Shown here piece after piece: positions 34,903 to 45,187 of a DNA stretch of 64,000 nt. Under the pieces are notes generated by a model. It saw only the letters and a program-made list of their open reading frames with translations. It was not told where the DNA came from and ran no database searches. Position numbers and translations under genes: made by a program. The DNA is from Isoetes taiwanensis. Lineage: Eukaryota; Streptophyta; Lycopodiopsida; Isoetales; Isoetaceae. The first letter of the stretch is position 1. Every line of letters starts with the position of its first letter. The stretch spans positions 3,295,167 through 3,359,166 of the forward strand of contig JAJEKV010000106.1 of the NCBI GenBank assembly GCA_021234155.1, given 5' to 3'.

Positions 34903-35215
34903 ATTTCATGTTATGGGGGGTAGACTAAGAGGTCCACGTTGTCAGTGTACATGACGTGCGTGCATGAGCTGAGCTCCCGCCCCCTCATGTGCAACAAGCC
35001 CGTCTTCCAATTGGTCAATATACAGGCCAAAGAGCATCGGAGAGGGTGGGCAACCCTGACATACTCCAACACTGTTGACAATAGGTTGGCCTGACAATGT
35101 CAGTCAACCCTAGCATGCCTCATACAACGTGTATATCGCATTTTGCAAATCCATAGAGGCCCTTAACTACCTCAATCACTCCAAGGGACCGGCGTGGTTG
35201 AATTGAACGATATGA
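34903..35215 (-). mobile_element. LINE reverse transcriptase, upstream part (split by the CACTA element)
   Basis: The minus strand reads QGCPPSPMLFGLYIDQLEDG, then GAGAQLMHARHVYTDNVDLL. These are the palm motifs QGCPxSPxLF and YxDD-like (here YTDN, decayed) of a non-LTR reverse transcriptase. The next motifs are found across the CACTA insertion at 15396 and below. Confidence 0.75.
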
Positions 35216-35224
35216 ACGTGTCGT

Positions 35225-36010
35225 TGGACGTCGTCTAGACGTATTTTAATGACGTCGGTGTTGTTCAAAAACATTTTCGTCGTTAAACAACATCTAAAAT
35301 ATTTGACGTGGCCAAGTCGGCCTCACGGCTTGATGATATGCCACGCTGGAACGCCGCCATGTTCTTCCACGTCGACTTGACGTCGTTAAACGACGTCTAA
35401 AATATCTGACGTGGCCAAGGCTGCCTCATGGCTTGTTGACATGCCATGCTGACGCGCCACTGTGTTCTGCCACGTCGACATGATGTCGTTACATGACGTC
35501 TAGGATATTTGAAGTGGCCAAGTCGGCTTCGTGGCTTGCTGACATGCGATGCTGGCACGCTGCCGTGTTTTGTCACATCGACATGACGTCGTTAAACAAC
35601 GTCTAGAATATCTGACGTGGCCAAGGCTACCCTGTGGCTTGCTGACATGCCACGCTTGCACGCCGTCGTGTTTTGTCACGTCGACATGACATCGTTATGA
35701 TATCTGATGTGGCCAAGTTGGCCTCGTTGCTTGTTGACATGCCACGCTGACATGCCGCCGTGTTCTGCCCCATCGACATGACATCGTTAAATGACGCCTA
35801 GAATATTTGTCATGGCTAAGTCGGCCTCGTGGCTTGCTGACATGCCATGCTAGCACGCCGCCATGTTCTGCCACGTCAATATAACGTCATTAAACGACAT
35901 CGACGACGTGGCCAAGTTGGCCTCGTGGCTTGCTGATATGCCATGCTGGCATGCCGCCGTGTTCTGCCATGTCGACATGATGTCGTTTAACATCGTTTGT
36001 TAATTTAGGA
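35225..36010. repeat. 103-bp satellite array, about 7 monomers
   Basis: The landmark GTGGCC(A)AG (or variants) occurs at 35308, 35411, 35514, 35617, 35709, 35812 and 35908. That gives spacings of 103, 103, 103, 92, 103 and 96 bp. Monomers contain CACGTCGACATGACGTCGTT followed by AAACGACGTC, a near-perfect palindrome rich in ACGT, plus TTGCTGACATGCCATGCTGG. Divergence between copies is about 10-15%. The array begins at the edge of the LINE fragment. Confidence 0.9.
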
Positions 36011-36214
36011 TGGCTTGGAGCTATTTTCTCATGCATAAACATTGCATATCCTAGTGCAATTTTTTTCTTATATCTGCACTGTCAAGTTGCACCCCATGCC
36101 AGAACTTCACCTTTTTTTGATACATAGTTATGCATTTTTTTTGCTTTTATACTTCACAGATTCATAATTAATGCATAGTACAAAATAAAATTCTGATTTG
36201 TTGTCATATAGCTT

Positions 36215-36426
36215 ATAAGAAGAAGAAGAAGAAGAGATTTTAACGTCACGCCACAAGGCAGCGTCCTATCGGACATGTGACACTTTACAACACACCCAGA
36301 TGGGTGCTGCCCCCACCACTTTACATTGCTGAAGTGGGTCCTTCCCCCACCAACTTTACATTGCATGGCCACTTTCACAACGAGGCGTTGAACCCGTGAC
36401 CTTGGGTATGGCAGTTTAACATCTTA
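36215..36426 (-). mobile_element. tRNA-derived SINE with (TTC)n tail
   Basis: On the minus strand, CCCAAGGTCACGGGTTCAAC contains a good B box (GGTTCAACGCC). It is preceded by a degenerate A-box region and followed by the SINE body (GTTGTGAAAGTGGCC...). The tail is CTTCTTCTTCTTC at about 36221-36234. A (CCTT)n run borders the head at 36422-36440. Head, body and tail in this order fit a plant SINE. Confidence 0.65.
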
Positions 36427-36439
36427 AGGAAGGAAGGAA

Positions 36440-37883
36440 GGACATCACCAGCGTATAGGCAAATTTCAAAATTTTTGGATGAGGTTTAGATTGAAGAGTT
36501 AGCATTATTACGGTCCGGACAGTCTGTTGTTGGGCAGCTGAACTGGCGCCCCTCTCAAAGTCAAACAAGCCTAGGACTTTCTGGGGCTGCCTCAACCAAC
36601 CCCCCCAACCCCCAAACCCTTTCCCGGTGACTTGTTTGCAGACTTCACTAGCTTCCATTGCATTAACAAAACCATAAATTGATGTACATTCTTCTTTTGC
36701 CAATGCATCCTCGAAATTGTCCTTGGTGGCTTTGATTAACAAGCTCCTTTACGTGTATCCAGACCAAGAAGAACGATGGCGCCCCAACATTGCCGAGGCC
36801 AAGAAGATGGCCAATGGCCCGATGGCGCCCCGACACTGCCTCACAACAATTAATGGCGAACTAGCCACCCGCTAACATCACATAACAGAGAGTGGATTCC
36901 CAAACTCAACCCTTAAATTGGTACATCCAACAGCATAAAACGACATATTCTACTAACCTACTTCTCAAAAGTTTGCCTTTTGGGCAACCCAGAAGTTACA
37001 ACATGTTTGTTTCCTATATACTTTTGCCCTATGATCTTCTATCACATGGCTATCCACGATCGCGACGACAATTTATGAGGGGGTTAAATCCCCTTGTGAG
37101 CTTGTTAAGGGGGATGAATCCCCTTAACTTGTGAGCCTGTTAAGGGGGATTAACCCCCTTAACCGACAGGCAAGCTGCCTCACTCGAAGTTGCACCCACA
37201 ACTAAATTATCTGCTCCCCAGCTCGATTATCACAGGCTTGACATCCTCCACACCTAGATTATCAATTCCCAGCCTGGATTATCAGCATCTGAGGCTAAAT
37301 CTTGGGTTCAAAGATGCATCCGGGGCTCCCAAACGCATGTTGCTGCCCTGTTACGAACTTTGCAGAACAACTACCTGTTATGCTCTATCATAGAGCTTGG
37401 ATCAATGGTGGGATTTCTTGGATTAGAAAACCTGGTGGTTAAGATCCCCTAGTTTTTTCAGTTCAATCATTCTTGCACGTTGGGAAAATCCTACCTTCAT
37501 CTATACCTTCTATTATGCAAGACAGGGTTAACATTCTACTTGGCGCGTATATGAACGGTGTACAAATACGAGCAGTACATTTAAACTGGTTGATAACGGC
37601 TATTGCTTATCTGAGTGATATATACGGTGTACAAATACGAGCAGTATGCTGAGCTTCAAACTAGTCTTCGAGCGGGAAGACTAGTCCATCTCCCTCTTAT
37701 GGATTTATGCGATCTTATACGATGTTTTACAGCTGCAAAAATTTTTGTTGTCACAAGCTTGAAAGATGGAGCTATGGCTATGACTGGCTTGAACCTAGCG
37801 GCATTTTTTAGATAAAGGTCAGGATTTTTCTTTAAAGTCTGGGCTTACTTGATCATTGCATTTCCGACAGCAAGTTCCGGAGC
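36440..37883 (+). promoter_or_regulatory. Upstream region of the PATROL1-like gene, with palindromic tandem repeats
   Basis: About 1.4 kb upstream of the only intact gene. It holds a 2.3-copy tandem of about 35 bp (37077-37165) whose core is the hairpin TTAAGGGGG-ATTAA-CCCCCTTAA, and a repeated GGTGTACAAATACGAGCAGTA (about 37557 and 37625, 68 bp apart). A good acceptor, TTTCCGACAG (37862-37871), lies 13 bp before the first ATG, so part of this may be a 5'-UTR intron. No TATA box is certain. Confidence 0.4.
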
Positions 37884-40800
37884 TTGAATGATTTTTGGTG
37901 CAAAAGCCTGTATCAGAAAATGGGTAGTGATAACTCCGAAACAGGTTCTGAATCTACGTTAATGCCACGATTTGAGGAGCCAGATCCACCATATCCTTGC
38001 CTACAGGTTGATCTTTCTGATGACGAGTTGAGGGAAACAGCTTACGAGATCTTTGTAGCAGCTTGTGCCCTTGCTGGTAAGAATAATGTGGGATATGGAG
38101 TTAGAACAGAATTGAGCCCTCAAGGATCGCCTGATAAATCTGTTACCTCGGCTGCCGTGAAGCGTTTCAAGAAAGTCCTCTCTCTAAGATCAAAGAAGAA
38201 AGGCAGCAACATGGATCTATCGGAAATGGACATAATGAGATTGCAAATGCAGATATCTGAGAAAGAAGATGCGCGGATTCGACGGGCTTTAACCAAAGCA
38301 ATGAACGTTCAGGTTACATAAGCTCAAACACTTTCTCCTTTGGTACATTTTTACATGTAAATGCCATAATGTATAAAGCTTATACTTAGAGGATAAAGAT
38401 TGCATGAATTTAGTTATGTATTCGAATAATTTCGATTATTGTAATTATGCATGTTATGATTCTGTGACTCTTATTAGTTTCTTGCATGACATTCCTTTGG
38501 ATTAAAACGATAATTTATCTATCTAGTCATTTTATTGCCTTTATCATTTGTGTCGCAGTTATCTGGGAAGTAATGACAACTCTGGGGAACATTTTCAGGT
38601 TGGAAAATCTTTGAAATTGCCTGTTGTTCCTTTGGAGCTTTTACAGCATACAAGTACGTCTGAGTTTTCTGATTTTCGTAGTTATAAGCGATGGCAGCAC
38701 CGTCAACTTAAGGTCTTGCAAGCGTGCCTACTTTTTCATGGTCATATTGATATTACTGAATTGGGAAGTTTGGCAGTGACAATCTTCCAAGCAATCGCTA
38801 ATATCAACGACAGTCCATATGATGGCAAAAATCATGAGACATTCCATGCCCTTCGGAACGCTGCTCTTGCAATAGCTGGCGAAGAATGTCACTGGGCGGA
38901 TGGTTTTCCATTTAATGTGCACATATATGTCTGCCTTCTCAGGTCCTTATTTGATAGCTTGGAGGAGAATGTGTTTATTGATGAGGTAGATGAATTACTG
39001 CAGCTATTAAAAAGAACCTGGTGGATCCTTGGGATTGATAAAGTTATACACAAAGGCTGCTTTATATGGGTCCTGTTTCGACAATTTGTTGTTACAGGTC
39101 AAACAGAAAGTGAATTGCTTAGAGGAGCTGAGATGGAGATACGAGAGGTTGGGAGATTTTTAGAAGTTGACCAGAATCATGCTTCTGTCAGTTTTTTGAC
39201 ATCTCTATTGAACTACATACTAGTATGGGCAGAGAAAAAAATGCTCAAATATTATACACATTTTCCCTGTCATTCTGGATGGAAATGTGTAATGGAAGGT
39301 GTAATTTCACTGAGTATCAATGCAGGGCAAGTCCTGCATGAATATGCACCGGAAGACTATGTGCGGTGGTCAGAAGGTGAATTTGATGAAGCAAGTACCA
39401 GGATATGCATGTATATACAGTCCTCTATTAAGTCTGCATTTGATAAGGTAATTCCATAATGTCTTAGAAGAGCCATACGTAACATGTGATTTATCATATT
39501 GGACTTTTCTATAATACAAAAATAATTCGGATTTTCTCTGGTGTCTTTATTTAAAAGATGAAGGAAGTGCGATATCTTGAACACAGGAATCAATCTTCAG
39601 CCTTAGTTGAGTTGGCAAATCAAACTGCTGGACTTGCAGCCCATGAAAAGGAAAATTACAGCTCGATTCTCAAGCAATGGCATCCATATCCGTTAAGTGT
39701 GGCTGCTGCAACTTTACACTCCTGCTACAGAGCTGAAATTACAAGTTTCTTGGCTGGTTTCGAAGAACTCACAACTGACACTATGCAAGTGTTACGTTCT
39801 GCTGCAAAGTTGGAAAGGAATCTTCTTCAAATGGACATTGAAGACAAGACTGCTTTTGCAGATTGTAGACCTGCAAAGATTCCAGCAATGGTCCCTTTTA
39901 CACTGGATGCTGATATTGGAAGTCCATTAAAGAAATGGGTCCATGAGAAGTTGGATAGGTTGAGGGAGTGGCTTGACAGGAATGTTGAACAAGAGGTTGG
40001 CCCAATAGCTTATTTGTACATCACAAGCAATTAGGAATTACAAGTGATTCAATTTTAATTTCTCAGTTATAGTTTGGACTGAACTATTATGCAACAAGTA
40101 ATATAACCAATGTTTCCATATTTTTTCAGAAATGGATTCCAAAATTAACGAGGGACAACTACGCTTTATCTGTTGTGGAGGTTCTTAGGATTATTGAAGA
40201 AACCTTAGATGCATTCTTTTCATTACCAGTTTCTCAGCATCCTGAACTTCTCGAGGACCTTGTAATTGGGGTGGATTGTGCTATTGACTACTATATTTCG
40301 CTTACTTTAGTTGATTGTGGTCAGTTCTTTCCAATCTCTTGCTTATGGCACATTTAGTTTGTTTTGGTATGGAGCTAATTTAGTTTGATCTTTTCAGGTC
40401 GTAAGGAAGACTTCGTTCCTGATCGGAGTATTAGTAGGAGAAAGGAGTTCAATTTCTTAAATAAAGTCAGCGATCTTTTACAAAAGAATGATTCCTTTCC
40501 TCTTTCCAAAATTAAGGTCTGGCCACAGGTAAACGAGACTAGTCAGGTAGAGCACTTTAATCCATTGACTCTTCAACAGATATGTGTCCGCGTAAATACT
40601 GTGGATCATATACAGTTGGAACTGGAGTTCCTTGAGAAGAGAATTCGTTATGGTTGGCAAGAGGTTCCTTTTGCTAAGGCATCTGAAGTCTTTAAGTTGA
40701 AACGTACAAAAACATCATGTCAAGAAGCAATTCGTAAGCTATGTGATATTGCTTCATACAAGGTTGTTTTTTGGGATTTGAGAAACGTGTTTTGGCAAGG

Positions 40801-41329
40801 TCTTTACGTCCCTTCCATAGCTCGCTCAAGGGTAGGACAAGTAATTGAGCAACTCAACCAGCATTTGGAGGTGATTGCAGGAATAATATCAGGTCACTTG
40901 AGAGATACAGTTGTGAATTATCTTATGATGGCCTGCTTTGAGGGATTCTTGCAGATTATTAATGATGTGAGTTCTACGCAAAGCTTAAATACAAATGAAA
41001 TTCAAATGCTCCAGGAAGATTTTACAGCACTAAAGGACCTCTTTAAAGCAGATGGTGAAGGTCTACCAGAGAATGTTGTCGAAGATGCTTCTGACCCTAT
41101 TGAGCAGTTTCTAATTTCCTTGCAAATAGGAACAGAAGAAAGTTCAAGTTCTAAATTGATGAATTTGGAAACTCATTTCCGCATGTTTCTAGGAAAATCT
41201 AAAGCAGTCTCCTCAAAAACAGGGATTCCGAATGCTGGTCCAAAACCTATGTCTTCAGAACTTGGATATCGTTGCCATTCCTTGGCATCTAAGTTTGTCA
41301 AGAAGACCTATGATTTCTATAAAAAGTAA
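37884..41329 (+). CDS. PATROL1-like protein (DUF810 / MUNC13-related), complete
   Basis: PATROL1 proteins are plant MUNC13-related tethering factors. In Arabidopsis PATROL1 moves the proton pump AHA1 to the plasma membrane during stomatal opening. Five exons: 37884-38312, 38599-39447, 39558-39995, 40130-40319 and 40398-41329. All are GT-AG, and phases agree throughout. The product is about 945 residues (933 if the ATG at 37920 is used, where MGSDNSETGS resembles a natural N-terminus). Family landmarks in order: an acidic N-terminus, YPCLQVDLSDDELRETAYEI, a basic linker, LPVVPLELLQ, ECHWADGFPFNVHIYVCLL, VVEVLRIIEETLDAFF, LQQICVRVNTVDHIQLELEF, VVFWDLRNVFWQGLYV, and the C-terminal FVKKTYDFYKK. 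No frameshift or stop is present. Relatives are about 950-1040 residues, so it looks functional. It is the only clearly intact cellular gene here. Confidence 0.92.
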
Positions 41330-41490
41330 CTACATGAATAGCTCATTTGTCAGCATATCTAACCAATAATGGCACTTTTCTAACATGTACAGCGCTCTTT
41401 ATGCAAGAGTGAAGATAAACAGCTGTAGTATCATTGTAGTAGCGATTCATGTTTCGTAGTGTGTAGAAGCATAATAAATAAAAAAAGCAT
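41330..41490 (+). terminator. 3' UTR and probable polyadenylation region of the PATROL1-like gene
   Basis: After TAA at 41327-41329 the sequence becomes AT-rich. AATAAATAAAA (about 41473-41483) is a plausible polyadenylation signal. Confidence 0.4.
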
Positions 41491-44180
41491 CACCAGTTGT
41501 GGATGCAATGTTGAATTATATCAATGCTCAATAAAACAAGATTGGTCTCTTGTTAATCGTCAATCTGGTGTTCCAACTCTATCTTGTTATATGAATCAAT
41601 GCATGCTGGCTGCCTTAGAGGTCATCTTTTATAAAGAATCTGCATGTAAGCTTAACTATTTCTCACCAGCAGTTCATGTTTTTTCTAGCCACCTTCTTTT
41701 GGTTTTTGTGCATTTCTTGGCAGGCAGGGGCTACCATCTGGCGATTCAATTAGCAACTAGGCAAGCTGATGCCCTAGGATTTTGGTGGATCCCTTTATTT
41801 CCAAGCTTGCTCTGTTGTAGTCTTCCTTTTAGCCAAAGGTAGGAAAAGACAACAGCAATGAAGAGGTTGAGTCCAGTTCTTTTCTTGCTCAGTTTCATAT
41901 AAGCTTTTTTGCCATTATGCATGTCAGTCTTGAACTAGAATGTGGGATATACTAGATGGTGCCTCCCGTGCTGCCTTTGGAGTCCTTTTGTAGCAATCTG
42001 TTGTTTGCCAAGGGCTGAACTTAAAGGTAACAGAGTCAATTGTTGCACCCTTTGTTTTAGGCCTATTTAGAGTGAAAACATCAACATGCATATAAGAAGT
42101 GAACAGTCGTGTGAACTACACTCCTTTGGAAAGTTCTGCTTGTCGCAAATGCATAATTTGCACCCTATGTTGGTCACAACAATCCATTCAATGTATGTAA
42201 GGAAGGATGGGAGCTTCAGCTTGTGTTGGAATACTCAACGTTTAGGAATACCTATTACCAAGAAGATGTCCCTAATTTTTTTAATAGCGCTCTATCCAGC
42301 TGATTGACATTTCAAGTGTATGTTGTTTTGGTTTACTGGGAAAGCTACAAAAATTGCAACACGAGTTTGTCTCAGCAGTTTACATATTTTTTTGCAAGGC
42401 CTTAAAAGCCTTGGAAGAAACCACTGCTGGAATTCGCGAGTAGCAGCTCAAAATCACGAGAAAGGAACTTCAACGTAATGTCTGGTCATGATGTTATATT
42501 CAAACATTCAAAACCTCGACTTTGCTTCTCGTTTGTATGGGCTATCCGTGTAGGCAAGATCTTAAGTCTTAATGATAATGCTTATTTTATTTTATTTTGC
42601 CAGTGTATAGTTTTCTGTGCTGAGGAAAATGATCAAGAGGTCATAATCTATTCATTTTGGATTAAAAGAATGCAGTTATTTCCACTAACAGTCCATGTCT
42701 GACTGCTTAAGAATGTGTAGACCATGATAACTATACGTCTCATTCAGATCTTTTTCGCCCCAAGAAATGAACTTATCAAATGATGGGATACGGAGATTGG
42801 TACAAAAGGGAATTTGATTTCATTTGTCTTCACACACACCCTCCCCCATGGATCATCCTCATTTTCTCCCCAGCCCCATGGGCATGCCCATAGAATGACA
42901 ATCACCCCAGGGCATCTTCAACATGGTAGATAACTTTTGCTAGAGGCTATCATAGACTCCATTCCACTATGGAGCATGGACCACATGTGCCTATCGCCGC
43001 CAATTAAACCTCACATCAAGTCGCTCATGAACAATTCCAGATCCCTCATTTGAAGAGATTTGGAAACAAATGCAGGCAAATGTTTTGAAGACCTTATAAC
43101 TAGACTGGCATGCTTTGCTGAGCAAATAGAGTCTTATGCACCCGCATTACTAAACAAGCAGCTAGACATGGAGAAGCAATGCATCTCTGGCATTGAATTA
43201 CGCATGCATCCATTTGATAACAACTTTCAACTTGCACAGTCTGAACACCATCAGAGTCAATCGAACATCGCCAAACCCTCGGGTAGATCTGGCCACAACA
43301 TCAAAAATATTGGACACCATGGTTCAAGGCAGAGAAGATGTGAGCAGAAAATCGGGGGGGCCATAGCACAGCTCCATATGGGGATTGTGGAGATGGCCAC
43401 CAATATCCAATAATCTCTAAAGGACAGAATCAAAGCTTCGGAGAAGGTAAATTATGATCGGGATCCACAGACACGATATTCAGGCTTCAAAGGTTGGAAG
43501 ACCATTCCTCTCCTTGGGACCATGGGACCATGATATGCGAGAACTGCACAAAGACACTCACTTCGCAAGGGGCTACATGTTGAAGCTCATGAACAATTGC
43601 ATCATTGCGTGCAGGAACTGCAGAAGCAGACGACAAAGCACCAGAGCTATGCTCTCAGCTTGAAATGCTGAAGGCAAGCATATACATTGCAGCCACTGCC
43701 TAGTAGCTCATACAGACAACACCACCCCACACAGCTGACCCACTTAGGTCGAGCAACACTAAGACCACAAGGATACGCTAGATCCGCTAATGCATATGCC
43801 CATCGAGCATAGGATATTGGGCAAATACTCAAGGAGCAACAAGAGCAGAGACGAAGGGCCCGGGGGATGCACCTATTGTATAGGGGGTATGCCACCTGCG
43901 TGCAAGGGGTCGGCAAAAACCCCCTTGTATACGTGTTTGAATTTTTCCAGAAACCCCCTTTCCAGCCACATACAATGCCAAAATCGCCCTAAAAACCCCA
44001 AAAGGCTACCCCTAGGTATGAGTATATGTACGATTTAAGGGGAAAACAAACCCTTTCGGGTCACTCACATGGTTTGTACGGCCAAAACTATGTGAACCCC
44101 CCTTGACGAAGGGCCATTACGTGGGCGAAATTTAAAAGGGTATTTTTTTAACCTAAGGTTTGGAATGTTTAGTATTGGTA
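41491..44180. other. Non-coding stretch with nothing recognised
   Basis: Plus-strand ORFs such as 43060-43413 (117 codons) are open but match no family I know, and they lack flanking exon signals. CAAGGGGTCGGCAAAAACCCCCTTG at 43899-43923 is a short imperfect inverted repeat. Confidence 0.45.
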
Positions 44181-44418
44181 TTCGTAGGGAAAAAGGGTAG
44201 GTGACGGTGCGGTTGGCCGAAACTGGGAGTTCTCACGTGGTCTGTGTCGTAGATGGCGGAAATGGTGATGGCGGCACCGGGTATGTGTCTTGGCTGTGTG
44301 GTTATTTCTGTTTTGGGGCATAGGATAAGGAGGAGTCGTGTTGGTTGTTCGGAAGTGCATCTGCAGTCTTGTGCAAGGGGATTTCTCTCACAGGTAAGCC
44401 GGGTCTGTTGCTCTTATT

Positions 44419-45060
44419 TTGTTTATCATGTCTTTGAAGAGGGCAACGAGGAAAGGGAAGGGTGTTGCTTGCTCTGTGCCTTCTTCTCTAAGTTGTTTAA
44501 ACATCGACTCCTCTAATTCTGGAGAGCATGAGACTGGGGGACATGCTGGTTGTTCTCTTGGGCAGGATTGGAGTGCCATAGACGTCAGTGTGACCTTGGG
44601 TTTGTCTGGGCAAGATGTGCCCATGAGTTTTTATGATGCTCTTGTGGGGTTTTGCAATCGAAGGTGTTTGGCTGGAGCTGTGGCCATGGAGTGTGGTGCA
44701 AGTGTTGATCAATTGCCAGGCTATTTTTAGAGCTCAGTTCAAGAGTCCCAGGGCCATGAATGATGCCATAAAAAGGGATTTCAATTGGGTTTCAAAGCCA
44801 CCTAGTGTGATTTTGGTATGCAAAGCCTTAAAAACACTCGCCTTCATTGTTTTGAAGGCATGATTGGGTACTGTATGAAGGATGTTGGAAAAGTTCATTA
44901 TGTTTGTCACCTCCATAATGTGAGTGAGGCTGCTATTGAGAAAGGAAAAGATCTGTATTTGAGATGGGGAGCTGGTGACACGAAAAATCTAAAGTTGCAT
45001 TTAATTAAAGTGGGTCAGATCTCGACGTTTGGGACTCAGACTGAAAATGGGACTCATACT
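44419..45060 (+). pseudogene. Rep/HUH-like replication protein relic (CRESS- or replitron-type)
   Basis: Three plus-strand frames follow one another: 44419-44730, then 44633-44863, then 44818-45084, with breaks near 44712 and 44828. The first reads DVSVTLGLSGQDVPMSFYDA and ends near a probable HUH-motif position. The second has AMNDAIKRDFNWVSKPPSVI. The third has LHCFEGMIGYCMKD, where Y-C-x-K (44869-44880) looks like the catalytic tyrosine motif III of Rep-type HUH endonucleases, then HLHNVSEAAIEKGKDLYLRW. Similar integrated Rep-like proteins are known from oomycetes and seed-free plants, to my recollection. Two frameshifts make it inactive. No helicase domain follows. The family call is from memory and tentative. 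Confidence 0.4.
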
Positions 45061-45065
45061 AAAGA

Positions 45066-45077
45066 TTTTTTTTTTTT
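45066..45077 (-). other. Genomic poly(A) at the 3' side of the DUF7869-type gene
   Basis: A run of 12 T on the plus strand is poly(A) on the minus strand, about 110 bp past the stop codon of the DUF7869-type gene. It could mark retroposition of a transcript or simply be an A-rich 3' end. Confidence 0.4.
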
Positions 45078-45187
45078 GAATTGAATGCTTGAATAGAATT
45101 ACACATCACACACCAAGAACTGGGTAACTTGTTTTCCTCATAAATTTTCCAAACCACGAGTTGAGAAAGTTTTCAAGCTTCTCAATA

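Noticed and set aside
35225-36010. CRISPR-like array
   Set aside because: Period is regular, but the whole 103-bp unit is repeated with no unique spacers. It is a satellite in a plant genome.
43060-43413. 117-codon plus-strand ORF
   Set aside because: Open with ATG but no family resemblance or flanking gene signals. Mentioned only under the non-coding stretch.
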